Shown one piece after another: positions 1 to 8,557 of a stretch of 64,000 nt of DNA. The position numbers and the translations under genes are program-made. Position 1 is the stretch's first letter. Every line of letters begins with the position of its first letter. The DNA is taken from positions 124,001-188,000 of the forward strand of contig JBGAIB010000002.1 of the NCBI GenBank assembly GCA_044225825.1, in the 5' to 3' direction. The stretch comes from Bog-950 sp044225825. Its GTDB lineage: Bacteria; Bacteroidota; Bacteroidia; Chitinophagales; LD1. The notes under the pieces were generated by a model. It was not told the DNA's origin. It did not search any database and saw only the letters and a program-made list of their open reading frames with translations.

Positions 1-2
1 CC

Positions 3-1030
3 ACTGGCGAAATGTATGTGGCTACGCGCTACTCTTATATTCAACACACCGGTAATATGGGCTGCAATGGGACTATATTGATACCTTGGCTCTTTCAACC
101 AATACATCCACTGCGTTATGTAACAATAACTTTTTACTGTTTGGGTTCGAAGTTGCCGGTATGATCTACTCCTACACGGCCGGAGCTAACTTTCAGGTAA
201 TGAACAGTGCTCAACTGCCCGTACCTATATACGACGCTTGCGTGGCAGGCGGCGACACACTCCTTATTTCTCTTTCTGTTGATCAATTGATAAGTCCCGA
301 CAATGGACTTACGTTCGACACACTGGGAACGCATTTATGGATCGAACAGTTTGCAAAAGGCACTAACACTTTATACGCCTGCAATTTTACCACGGCCTAC
401 ATGCGCACCGGCTCTAACAAGCAATGGACTACTCTTTCTCTACCTCCCTACATAACATATATATACGGTATTGGTACGGCCGGCGACGACCTGTTGCTGG
501 CAACCTACCAGGGTTTTTTCCGCTACCATAACGGTTCCTGCTTTCAAGTGGGGTCAGGCGTTACCGGCACTAATCCCGTCTTTGCTGCGGGCAGTTTCGA
601 TAACCTGTTATACGTGGGGCAGCAGGAAAAAACCTGGATACTGGATGATGCAGGCAACTTAGTGGATAGCATTCCGGTCTCCACCAATTTTCGCAGTTCC
701 ATTCAGCAATTAAACAGCAACCTGTTTATTACAAATAACCGTGGCTTGTGGCACTTCGACAGCAATAATGGTATTGAGCCATTAACTGCGGCTGCCACTA
801 CCCTCAACATCTATCCTAATCCTGCTAATGATTTCATACATCTGATATGCGAGGAGCCCTTTGATAACATCAGCATTATAGAAATAGGTGGAAGGCTGGT
901 GCGCGAATACTATATTGGAGGCGCATATACCCATTATACGCTGGGCGTAGATCGGCTGGAGCCTGGCATTTACCTGATACAGGTAAATTGCACAGAAGGC
1001 AAGAAAACGGCCCGATTTGTACGGCAGTAG
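3..1030 (+). CDS. T9SS-sorted secreted beta-propeller-like protein, 5' truncated and frameshifted
   Basis: The 3' part of a secreted protein gene whose start lies before the window. The last ~75 residues are a T9SS type A sorting domain (LNIYPNPANDF near residue 240 of the main frame, then G-I-Y-L-I-Q-V before the end), which directs export across the outer membrane and attachment to the surface. The body repeats GDDLLLAT- and DNLLYVG-like strands, as in beta-propellers. Positions 3-56 read in frame 3 (GEMYVATRYSYIQHTGN), while the rest reads in the frame of position 56 (YGLQWDYIDTLALSTNTS). The two pieces join sensibly only with a one-base shift near 54-56, so a TTG start at 86 is likely an artefact. 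This could be a real mutation or a sequence error. The function of the propeller is unknown. Confidence 0.75.
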
Positions 1031-1181
1031 CTTGGTGTTATTCTATACTACTTCCATAACCTGCTGGTCAACACATATAAAAGATATTCTGCAGCGGAAT
1101 ATCAAACAACCACTTAGTATGTGACCAGAAGCATTCATTTTCAAGGTGTCATTGATTTACGTGCATTCAAACAACAAATAC

Positions 1182-1634
1182 ATGAATAAAAATGCGATCC
1201 TGTTAGCGGTGGTAGTGATACTACTTGGTGCCGCTTCGTGTAAGAAAGAAGAAACCAAAGTTACCCTGCGCGATAAGTTAACGGGCAAAATCTGGAAATC
1301 AACCGGGTTTAAAGTTGACGGCTCCGCAGTCACTGCCTGGTGTCGGTTAAACTCATTAACCGAATATACGGCCACTGGTAATGTATACAATACTCAGGGA
1401 GATAATCTCGGTGCATGCGGAGGAGACTCCATCGGAACAGTATATAAGAACAAATACCTTATCAGCGCAGATGATAGATACATCATAATGAAGTATGCGG
1501 GTAGTTCCATCCCTTGCTCAGTAGATACAATGGAGGTCATCAGCATTAATGAAAGCACCTTGCAAACAAAACGCATTGCCAATGCCAGAACAGTGTGGGA
1601 AGAGGTGTGGGAGGATACCTATACGGCACAGTAG
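1182..1634 (+). CDS. lipocalin-like lipoprotein
   Basis: A predicted 150-residue lipoprotein. I chose the ATG at 1182 because it opens directly into a signal peptide (MNKNAILLAVVVILL) ending in the lipobox GAAS-C with KKEE after the cysteine, typical of Bacteroidota lipoproteins. An in-frame start at 1146 would put 12 polar residues before it. The mature part starts LTGKIWKSTGF and continues as short beta strands, including T-x-x-Y-T-A-T-G-N-V-Y, which resembles the lipocalin-like domains common in this phylum. Two further cysteines (CRLN, GACGGD) could form a disulfide. It probably faces the periplasm or outer membrane. The ligand is unknown, and the neighbours are not functionally linked. 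Confidence 0.75.
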   Translation: MNKNAILLAVVVILLGAASCKKEETKVTLRDKLTGKIWKSTGFKVDGSAVTAWCRLNSLTEYTATGNVYNTQGDNLGACGGDSIGTVYKNKYLISADDRYIIMKYAGSSIPCSVDTMEVISINESTLQTKRIANARTVWEEVWEDTYTAQ

Positions 1635-1771
1635 CTTGCGTTAAAATTATATAATCAGACGTGAGCAGGGCAGGCTCGCTAACCTTGCTCATACAGTTAT
1701 ATGGTTTAAACTCATACCGCAGCTTGAGGGCAGTCACAATAGGCGGGTAGCGAATAAGCCATCTTTGTACC

Positions 1772-2140
1772 GTGAACAGTATATTGGTAATAGAAGACAA
1801 TGCCGCCATCCGCGAAAATACGGAGGAGTTGTTGATGTTATATAATTACCATGTCATCACAGCCATCAATGGTGAGGAGGGTTGCCAAAAGATAAAACAA
1901 GTCAACCCCGATATCATACTTTGCGATATTATGATGCCGGAAGTAAACGGCATCGAGGTTTTAAAACGCATCCGGCAAAACGAAGCAACAGCCAACATAC
2001 CGTTCGTCTTTCTTTCCGCTGCTGTATCGCACGAGTTTATGAACAATGCCTTACCGTACCAACCCAATGCATGGCTCGAAAAGCCCTTTACTGAACGGAG
2101 CTTGATCTCTACTATCCGTTACATCTTAGAGGCAGCCTGA
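1772..2140 (+). CDS. stand-alone response regulator receiver protein
   Basis: A 122-residue single-domain CheY-like receiver with no output domain. The acidic pair E8-D9 follows the first strand, the phosphoacceptor is D52 (ILCDIMMPEVNG), the switch serine is S82 (VFLSAA) and the conserved lysine is K104 (LEKPF). All catalytic positions are present, so it should be phosphorylated by a histidine kinase, but none is encoded in the window. The start is GTG at 1772, directly before the conserved first strand (NSILVIEDN). It probably acts by protein-protein contact or in a phosphorelay. A perfect hairpin terminator follows at 2150. Confidence 0.9.
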   Translation: MNSILVIEDNAAIRENTEELLMLYNYHVITAINGEEGCQKIKQVNPDIILCDIMMPEVNGIEVLKRIRQNEATANIPFVFLSAAVSHEFMNNALPYQPNAWLEKPFTERSLISTIRYILEAA

Positions 2141-2149
2141 AAATCAAAA

Positions 2150-2176
2150 CAGGTCTGTTGTTTATAAACAGACCTG
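2150..2176. terminator. bidirectional hairpin terminator
   Basis: Perfect 10-bp inverted repeat (CAGGTCTGTT / AACAGACCTG) with a 7-nt loop at 2160-2166. It lies between the converging genes ending at 2140 (+) and 2205 (-). T-rich sequence follows on both strands (CTTT on +, GTTTTGATTTT on -). Confidence 0.8.
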
Positions 2177-2204
2177 CTTTAGGATCTCACATACTATGTT
2201 GTTC

Positions 2205-4025
2205 TTAGTATACCCGTACCCCGGTAACACTGCCGTTGCTAATGGTAACTTCTCCGTTGGTAGAAGTTTGGGTATCGGCATAATCAAAGGTGCCGCTAAA
2301 GGTAGCCAGGCTTATTTGGCCGGGGCCTCCCAATTGGGTTAACTGAAAACTACCCGAGGTGCTGGTAAAAGAGGTATAGTTGCTATTACCTCTTGATATC
2401 TGTATGGTTACATTGGCACCACCCAGGTTATCCAGGTTGTTGCCTAATATATAGCTGCCGGTTTGTGTGCCTTTAAAACTAACTATCAGCTGCATAGTGC
2501 CACCGGCATTCGGTAGTTGTCCGCTGGTATTAAAGATAAAGGTTGTGTCAGCAGGTGAGTAGATAACCTGGGCCAGGCCGCTTTGTGCAAGGTCATAGCG
2601 GAACACCTCGTTTACCATACCCAGCCCATTTGCCGTAAAATGGATAAGCGAAAGATCGGCATTCGTAGTGCCTCCACTGCTACAGGTTGGTATATCACCA
2701 AGATCTATAACCGCCGGGCTGCCGGGTGTGGTAAAGGTAGTAGCCTGGTTAAAGGACGAGCTGGCTAAACAAAATGGATACAGCGTGTAGGTCTTATTAA
2801 AGGCCAGTGTAAACTCAAACTCGCCATTCCATACATTAGCAGCCATCGCGGTAGGCAAGCTCTCCAGGCGCAACATGCCGCTAACCGGCAAACCACTATT
2901 GTCAACCAGGCGGCCTTTAACGGTTACGCCGCATGGCATTGTCAGGGTACCCAAATCGCGGCTTTCGCCGGGGTTTAACGGACCAACGGTTGCCAACGTT
3001 GCAGCAAGTGATGCATCCATACCTACCGGAACGGCTTTAACGGTAAAGGTAACATTAGCCAATACGGTGGCTTCAAAGTGCCCCTGTTCATCGCAGGTAA
3101 CCGACATTTTAGTTCCCCCATTGGAGTTGTCAACCATAAATAAATCGGCGCTGCGGATAGGTTTGTTGTTGCAATCAACTAACAATCCCTTGATGTAAGA
3201 CTTTTGCTCGGGGTGGTCGCAGTTCCACGTGCTGAAGTGGCTCACGCTACCCACATAGGTATTGCCTTGGCGGGTAGCTGTTCCCTCTTCTTCCCATATA
3301 CCGGTTTGTTCATTTAAGTGCCACATTTCGATAGTAGCGGGCGCGGTGGCTTGCTGGTCTGCGGCAATAGGCCATGTTATAGTTGCGCTTTTGCCTGCGG
3401 CTAATTGCAGGGCATTGCCCGCGCCGTCCTCCATTTCAACACGCACCATACCATACGTAGAAAGGGCACGGCCATCACCACCGGCAACGGTAGCCACCAG
3501 ATCTCCGCCGGGTATCATGTTTCGAAAGTTATCGGATACGGGATTGTAGTAGTTGGCAAATACGTTTACATCGCCCGTATAAGCTGCACCCGATGCTGTA
3601 GCCATACCATTGGCCGGCAATACAACAGCCGCTCCGTCTTTATTAACTGTTCCGCCACCGGTGCTTTGCAGGGTTGATACTACCGTTCGGGTAACCAGTG
3701 TAATGTTAACCCGTGTGCTGGTGGACGACGTTGCCTGAAAACCCACTATCGCATCATAGTAACCATCCAGGCGGGCCTTAATCACCTGGCGCCCTCCGGG
3801 AACAGTTGCATTGTCAAATACGTATAGGCCATTACTGGATATAACCGAAGTGCCATTAAAGGTGATGGTAGCGTTACTAAGCGGTTCGCCATTTTCATCG
3901 CTTACTGCGCCGTATACTTTAATCGTGTTTACCAGATTATTGCCCTGTGGCTTATCCTTTTTGCACGCTGTAAAGGCAACAACCATAACTAGCAGTAGTA
4001 ATGGTAAAAGACCTATTCTTTTCAT
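2205..4025 (-). CDS. lipoprotein with carboxypeptidase-regulatory-like domains
   Basis: A 606-residue predicted lipoprotein. The start at 4025 (MKRIGLLPLLLLVMVV) gives a clean signal peptide with lipobox AFTA-C followed by KKDK; an upstream in-frame start would add 21 unlikely residues. At least three peptidase-regulatory-like beta sandwiches can be seen: VYGAVSDENGEPLSNATIT near the N-terminus, IKGLLVDCNNKPIRSADL in the middle and VKGRLVDNSGLPVSG after it. The remainder is rich in G/T/S. Such domains usually serve as surface or periplasmic scaffolds. No catalytic motif is visible. It ends at the shared terminator at 2150-2176 and has no operon partner. Confidence 0.8.
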   Translation of the reverse strand: MKRIGLLPLLLLVMVVAFTACKKDKPQGNNLVNTIKVYGAVSDENGEPLSNATITFNGTSVISSNGLYVFDNATVPGGRQVIKARLDGYYDAIVGFQATSSTSTRVNITLVTRTVVSTLQSTGGGTVNKDGAAVVLPANGMATASGAAYTGDVNVFANYYNPVSDNFRNMIPGGDLVATVAGGDGRALSTYGMVRVEMEDGAGNALQLAAGKSATITWPIAADQQATAPATIEMWHLNEQTGIWEEEGTATRQGNTYVGSVSHFSTWNCDHPEQKSYIKGLLVDCNNKPIRSADLFMVDNSNGGTKMSVTCDEQGHFEATVLANVTFTVKAVPVGMDASLAATLATVGPLNPGESRDLGTLTMPCGVTVKGRLVDNSGLPVSGMLRLESLPTAMAANVWNGEFEFTLAFNKTYTLYPFCLASSSFNQATTFTTPGSPAVIDLGDIPTCSSGGTTNADLSLIHFTANGLGMVNEVFRYDLAQSGLAQVIYSPADTTFIFNTSGQLPNAGGTMQLIVSFKGTQTGSYILGNNLDNLGGANVTIQISRGNSNYTSFTSTSGSFQLTQLGGPGQISLATFSGTFDYADTQTSTNGEVTISNGSVTGVRVY

Positions 4026-4324
4026 AACGAAGATTTTGGTTGGGATATCAGCAATGTTAAACAGGTTGTAGTAGTTAACAGCTAACATTCATCAGGTGCC
4101 AACACGACAAAAAGCATATATGGCACACTATACATGCCTGATTCTATATAGGGTAAACGGCCGTGGCCTGTCAAAACTATAAGAAAGCAGATCAAGATTT
4201 GTGATGCCACTGAAAGTTGTGGGGCTTTTATTTCCCCTCTTGTTTTGGCTATACAAAATCGGAATGCAGTGCAACCATTTTTCCATTATAGCATTCTTAT
4301 AAGCGTTTTACCAACACACACCCC

Positions 4325-6160
4325 ATGACCCAAAAATTTACCCTGTTTCTTCTATGTGCGCTGTACAGTGCAACCGGTTTTGCTCAAACCTATACGCAAG
4401 GAGATGTGACCATAACCCTTATACCTATGGCCACCCACGATTCTACCATGTGCGCCAGTACAGGCCAGTTGATGTATAACATCGTTATACAAAACTCCTT
4501 TGCAGGGGATTCGGTTAAAGTGGTTGATCCATCCCTTGGAGGGGGTGTAATTTATGCCGAGGGAAACACCTCCGGTCAATCGCCATGGATACTTACGGCA
4601 CCGGTATTCCCGTTTCTGCCTCCGGTAAGCGATCTCGATATTTCAGGTGGCTTTGCTTTATTCTTTAGCCCCGAAACAAAAGTGATTTCGGGACCGGATA
4701 CCATCTACAACATTAATAACACCTTCCCTTACCAGGTTATGGACCCTTGCGAAACGGATAGTTTTAGCGGAAGGGTGTATGCAGATAACAATAACAACTG
4801 CCAGTACGATGGAGGTGATATGCCCTTAACAAGTTTAATGGTAAACGCCGTGCCCAGTTATAGTCAGTTTAACGTAATGGGCGTTTCGTACCCCGGGTAT
4901 AGCGATAATACCGGCTATTACAACGCAAGGGTTATAAGTTCATGGCTAACCTCGGTAGATGCGTCATTACCGGCCGCCTACCAATTTGTTTTCCCATCAT
5001 CTACCTGTTCGCCTTCTGTATACCACATTACTAATCTGCCCCAGGGCAATGTCGATTTCGCGTTACAGTGCAGCAACAATCTGGATGTGCAGGTATTCCC
5101 CGGTTCGCCAGGTCTGGTGCGGCCCTTATCGCCTTTTAACCTGCACCCCGGTGTAAGCAATACCGGATGTGCCCCTGCCATTGGCGAATTGCACTTAGTG
5201 CTTGATCCGCGGGTAACTTATAATGCCGGCCTAAGCACCAACCTGGGAGCCTTGAGCGGCGACACCTTAATTTGGAGTTACAACAACCTGAGCAGCCTTG
5301 CCCTGCCAGCATATTGGAACAGCTTTATGGCACAGGTAAATCTCACCCCCAACAACACAGTTGGCATTGGCGATAGCTTGTGTTTTGAGCTATTTACGGC
5401 CCCGCCTGCAGGCGATATTAATGCTGCAAACAACTACAGCACGTTTTGTGTTCGTGTAGTAAACTCTTATGACCCGAACATAAAAGAGGTAAGCCCTAAA
5501 GGAGAAGGTGCTGCCGGCAACATACCTGCTACCACTCCCGAACTCACCTACACGGTACATTTTCAGAATACCGGAACAGCTACGGCATACAACGTTTCTA
5601 TTATAGATACACTCGACAGTGATTTAGAACCCGGGGTTTTACAGGTGGTTGGAAGCAGCCACACCATGAATGCAGAATGGCTAACGCCACAGGTAGTAAA
5701 ATTCAATTTCTACAGTATTATGCTGGCTGATAGTGGCAGCGACGAGGCAGGCAGCCATGGTTCAGTGATGTTTAAAGTTAAACCCAAAGCGGGCTTAACC
5801 GTAGGTACTCAAATAAAAAACAGTGCCGCTATCTATTTTGATAGCAATGCGCCTGTAATAACAAATACCGTTTTAAACACAATAGCCGAACCGTTAGCAG
5901 TTACAGAAGTAAATACAGAGGCAACCCTGCGCGTATTCCCCAACCCAACCGAGGGATGGGTAACAGTTAGAAGCAATAACCTGAATCAGCCAGCTACTGT
6001 GCGTCTGCTCTCTGTCACCGGCCAATTGCTGAGCAGCGAACAATTTAATGGTGTACAAGCTGAACTGAACCTTTCGGGAATGCCGGCGGGTGTTTACCTG
6101 ATTGAATTGCAAACAAAAAATGCAACAAGCCGTACGAAGCTTCTAAAAACAGGCAACTAA
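4325..6160 (+). CDS. T9SS-sorted secreted protein with DUF11/DUF7619-like repeat domain
   Basis: A 611-residue secreted protein. Signal peptide MTQKFTLFLLCALYSATGFAQ. The region around residues 370-500 contains DPNIKEVSP and ELTYTVHFQNTGTATAYNV, then ends NSAAIYFDSNAPVITN, the pattern of the DUF11/DUF7619-type domain often found just before T9SS sorting domains. The C-terminus (LRVFPNPTEGWVTV through MPAGVYLIEL) is a type A sorting domain, so the product should be exported and surface-anchored or released. An earlier segment, GRVYADNNNNCQYDGGD, resembles SdrD-B-like or calcium-binding surface modules. The role is unknown; possibly adhesion (inference). Confidence 0.85.
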   Translation: MTQKFTLFLLCALYSATGFAQTYTQGDVTITLIPMATHDSTMCASTGQLMYNIVIQNSFAGDSVKVVDPSLGGGVIYAEGNTSGQSPWILTAPVFPFLPPVSDLDISGGFALFFSPETKVISGPDTIYNINNTFPYQVMDPCETDSFSGRVYADNNNNCQYDGGDMPLTSLMVNAVPSYSQFNVMGVSYPGYSDNTGYYNARVISSWLTSVDASLPAAYQFVFPSSTCSPSVYHITNLPQGNVDFALQCSNNLDVQVFPGSPGLVRPLSPFNLHPGVSNTGCAPAIGELHLVLDPRVTYNAGLSTNLGALSGDTLIWSYNNLSSLALPAYWNSFMAQVNLTPNNTVGIGDSLCFELFTAPPAGDINAANNYSTFCVRVVNSYDPNIKEVSPKGEGAAGNIPATTPELTYTVHFQNTGTATAYNVSIIDTLDSDLEPGVLQVVGSSHTMNAEWLTPQVVKFNFYSIMLADSGSDEAGSHGSVMFKVKPKAGLTVGTQIKNSAAIYFDSNAPVITNTVLNTIAEPLAVTEVNTEATLRVFPNPTEGWVTVRSNNLNQPATVRLLSVTGQLLSSEQFNGVQAELNLSGMPAGVYLIELQTKNATSRTKLLKTGN

Positions 6161-6210
6161 CATCACCTGAAAGGAGCAACATATTTTATTGTGTTCAAGT
6201 GTAATGTGTT

Positions 6211-6224
6211 ATGACCAAGGTCAT
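6211..6224. promoter_or_regulatory. palindromic dyad upstream of the P450 gene
   Basis: ATGACC-AA-GGTCAT, two perfect 6-nt arms around a 2-nt centre, 51-64 nt before the P450 ATG. It fits the size of an operator for a dimeric regulator. No clear promoter was found beside it and no regulator gene is adjacent, so the role is a guess. Confidence 0.3.
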
Positions 6225-6274
6225 TGATTAAGGATGCCGATGCGTTCACTTTTGGGGTAACTAAAAACTACCCA

Positions 6275-7504
6275 ATGGAAAGTACCCTTATTAAGGATGA
6301 CCTGATGACACCGGAGGTAATTGCCGATCCGCATGCCTATTACCGCACGCTGCGCGAAAACGACCGCATACACTGGAATGAGAAATGGAAGGGCTGGGTA
6401 CTTACCGGCTACAAAGAGTGTGTGGATGTATTGCGTGACCCAGATCATTTTTCGTCGGACCGGATGGGCTACCTTGCCAACGAGTTGAGCGAAAAAGAAC
6501 GTGAAGAGATAGCGCCCATATTCCGTGTATTAAAATACTGGATGGTGTTCCGCGATCCGCCGAGCCATACCGTATTACGCATGCTACTCAACAAACTGTT
6601 TACACCGGTGGCTATAGAGCGTTACCGGCCTATGGTGCGTAAAATCGTACAGAAGACCTTAGACAAACTGGTAGATAAGGGTAAAATGGAAGTGATTCAT
6701 GACTTTGCCTATGAAATACCAATGTCGGTGATACTGGAATTAATTGGTGCCCCGGATTTGGACCGCGAAAAAATCAAAGAATGGTCGGAAGCAATTGGCG
6801 TATTTTTCTTTATTAAGGCGGATGAACCGCGCCGTCGGGAAATTGCATGCGAAGGCATAACCGCCCTGGTAAATTACATTGAACCATTAATCGCCCATCG
6901 CCGCGAACATCCCGGTATCGATTTAATCAGTCTGTTGATTTCAGCAGAGGAGGCCGGTCAAATTACTTATGACGATGTATTAGCCACTTGCGTGTTGCTG
7001 ATTTTTGGTGGCCACGAAACAACCATGAACCTGATAGCCAACGGCATTAAAGCATTGATGGATCAACCGGAACAGTGGGAAATGTTACGTCAGAATCCCA
7101 CTCTATTGAAGAAAGGAGTAGAAGAAATGTTGCGCTTCGATGGCTCCGTGAAGACCACCGTGCGCTGGGCAAAAGAAGATGTAATGATTGGTGATAAACT
7201 GATTAAGAAAGGTGAGCGATTATTAGTGAGTCTATCGGGCGCTAACCGCGATCCGTTGCAATTTCCTAATCCGGATAAACTGGATATAACGCGCGATCCT
7301 AACCTGCACGTGGCTTTTGCTCACGGTATACATGTATGTCTCGGTGCATCGCTGGCACGGATGGAGGCTGAAGAAGCTTTTGCCGGGTTAACGAAACGTA
7401 TAAGTTGCCCTAAGCTTACAGAAGATGCTTACCTTACGTACTATCCTTCAGTTATACACCGCGCATTAAAAAATCTGCCCATTCAGTTTGAGGCAATAAA
7501 ATAG
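6275..7504 (+). CDS. cytochrome P450
   Basis: A soluble 409-residue bacterial class I P450 that would use O2 and two electrons to hydroxylate or otherwise oxidise an unknown substrate. The heme loop FAHGIHVCLG gives the thiolate ligand C355. The I-helix oxygen-activation motif is GGHETT (245-250), with His where many members have another residue. The ExxR motif is seen in EEMLR. There is no membrane anchor. I chose the ATG at 6275 (MESTLIKDD), which gives the usual family length; an in-frame extension to 6224 lacks a better start. It is followed after 5 nt by a ferredoxin gene, its probable electron donor. A palindrome lies about 50 nt upstream. The substrate cannot be told from sequence. Confidence 0.95.
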   Translation: MESTLIKDDLMTPEVIADPHAYYRTLRENDRIHWNEKWKGWVLTGYKECVDVLRDPDHFSSDRMGYLANELSEKEREEIAPIFRVLKYWMVFRDPPSHTVLRMLLNKLFTPVAIERYRPMVRKIVQKTLDKLVDKGKMEVIHDFAYEIPMSVILELIGAPDLDREKIKEWSEAIGVFFFIKADEPRRREIACEGITALVNYIEPLIAHRREHPGIDLISLLISAEEAGQITYDDVLATCVLLIFGGHETTMNLIANGIKALMDQPEQWEMLRQNPTLLKKGVEEMLRFDGSVKTTVRWAKEDVMIGDKLIKKGERLLVSLSGANRDPLQFPNPDKLDITRDPNLHVAFAHGIHVCLGASLARMEAEEAFAGLTKRISCPKLTEDAYLTYYPSVIHRALKNLPIQFEAIK

Positions 7505-7509
7505 CAGCT

Positions 7510-7749
7510 ATGAGTAAGTTGAAAGTAACCGTAAACATCAATCGCTGCGTGGGTTCCAGATTATGTGTTGGTTTTTTACCTGACGTTTTTGAAATGAACA
7601 GCGAAGGGCAGTCGACAGTAATAAACGCTGATGGTGCTGGGGAACTTGAACTGCTGCAAACAGCAGAACAATGCCCCCAGTGCGCTATACGCGTTGAAAA
7701 CCTGGAAACAGGTGAGTTGCTCTTCCCTCCCGCAGAGTTGGAAGTGTAA
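7510..7749 (+). CDS. ferredoxin, probably [3Fe-4S], partner of the P450
   Basis: A 79-residue ferredoxin of the kind encoded beside bacterial P450s. Cluster ligands are C13 (NRCVGS), C19 (RLCVG) and C55 (EQCPQC), matching the C-x5-C...C-P spacing of three-cysteine [3Fe-4S] P450 ferredoxins. An additional C58 in CPQCAI stands where most relatives have another residue; it might allow an alternative cluster form (inference). The ATG lies 5 nt after the P450 stop, so the two genes are surely co-transcribed. No ferredoxin reductase gene is in the window. Its job would be electron delivery to the P450 heme in the cytosol. Confidence 0.92.
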   Translation: MSKLKVTVNINRCVGSRLCVGFLPDVFEMNSEGQSTVINADGAGELELLQTAEQCPQCAIRVENLETGELLFPPAELEV

Positions 7750-7769
7750 AACGGGCGCTTAGGAAATTG

Positions 7770-8192
7770 CTAAGAACTCACCTGTTCAAGAATGTAACTG
7801 GTGCCAACATGCGTTAGCATGGTATCAATATGTTGTTGTTGTAAGGGTTTCTCAAAATAACCGCTAATGAGACCGGTGCCAACAAACTTTTCCATCTCCC
7901 ACTCAATAAGGCAGGTGGTAAGTATGTAGATGCGCGTGTGCCTTTGATGCAGGCCTTCGTGTTTATAGGCTAATAAAAACTCGAAGCCTCCCATACGCGG
8001 CATATTAATATCCAGCAACACTATATCGGGCGTAGTTACCGAAGTGACCATTTTAAGTGCATCGCGGCCGTCATAGACTTCAAATACCGAGCAGTCTAAT
8101 TTCGCTCGTTCAATTGCTATACGGCTTAGATAATTCATACCATAGTCGTCGTCCACCAATAAAACGGAAAGTTTACTTGAAGGGTAGTTCAT
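7770..8192 (-). CDS. stand-alone response regulator receiver protein
   Basis: A 140-residue CheY-like receiver without an output domain. The acidic cluster DDD (14-16), phosphoacceptor D61 (IVLLDINMPRMGG), T92/T93 (YILTTC) and K115 (FEKPL) are all present. The first strand is LSVLLVDDD, and the region DGRDALKMV is typical of helix 2. It converges on the P450-ferredoxin operon (21 nt between stops) and is not part of it. No partner kinase is nearby. It is a distinct paralogue of the receiver at 1772, with low identity outside the active-site motifs. Confidence 0.9.
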   Translation of the reverse strand: MNYPSSKLSVLLVDDDYGMNYLSRIAIERAKLDCSVFEVYDGRDALKMVTSVTTPDIVLLDINMPRMGGFEFLLAYKHEGLHQRHTRIYILTTCLIEWEMEKFVGTGLISGYFEKPLQQQHIDTMLTHVGTSYILEQVSS

Positions 8193-8557
8193 GTGTTTTT
8201 CGGGTTTAATCAGGCAGCTAAACTAATGGGATGTGTTTGCCTGCTACGGAAAATGCAGCTGCAGAAACCTGCTTCGCTAAAAATAATATAATGTATTATA
8301 TACGGTAAGTGAATGGCTTACATGATAGCCCTTGTACATTTCAGGTATAAGCGCCTGCAGGTTGTAACAGGCCTAAAAAGGAGTAAGGGACCTTTTTAAA
8401 CACGATTTAACAGCTACCGAAATTTTCACGTGTTTTTTCCATTTCAAGGTTTTCAAAGGGCTTCGCAAAATATTGGCACATAGCTTGTTATATACCCTTC
8501 CGGAAACATTCCGAAAAAAATTTCATCTGTGCGCTTGTTCTAAATTTGCCTGTGACC
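8193..8557. other. divergent intergenic region, no gene seen
   Basis: About 365 bp between two divergent genes. It should hold promoters for both. The only consensus-like element I see is TAAATTTG at 8541-8548 facing the + strand gene. No RNA gene or strong hairpin was recognised. Confidence 0.5.
8541..8548 (+). promoter_or_regulatory. -7 promoter box (TAnnTTTG) abutting the start codon
   Basis: TAAATTTG matches the Bacteroidota -7 element exactly and ends 9 nt before the ATG at 8558, so transcription would start within a few bases of the start codon. The -33 element is weak (TTTC at 8521), which lowers confidence. Confidence 0.4.

Noticed and set aside
4172..4179. TAGTTTTG box upstream of the lipoprotein gene at 4025
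   Set aside because: Good -7 box but the only TTG upstream is 13 nt away and the leader would be ~147 nt.
6275..7749. A natural-product gene cluster around the P450
   Set aside because: Neighbours are a receiver protein and T9SS protein; no biosynthetic enzyme lies nearby.
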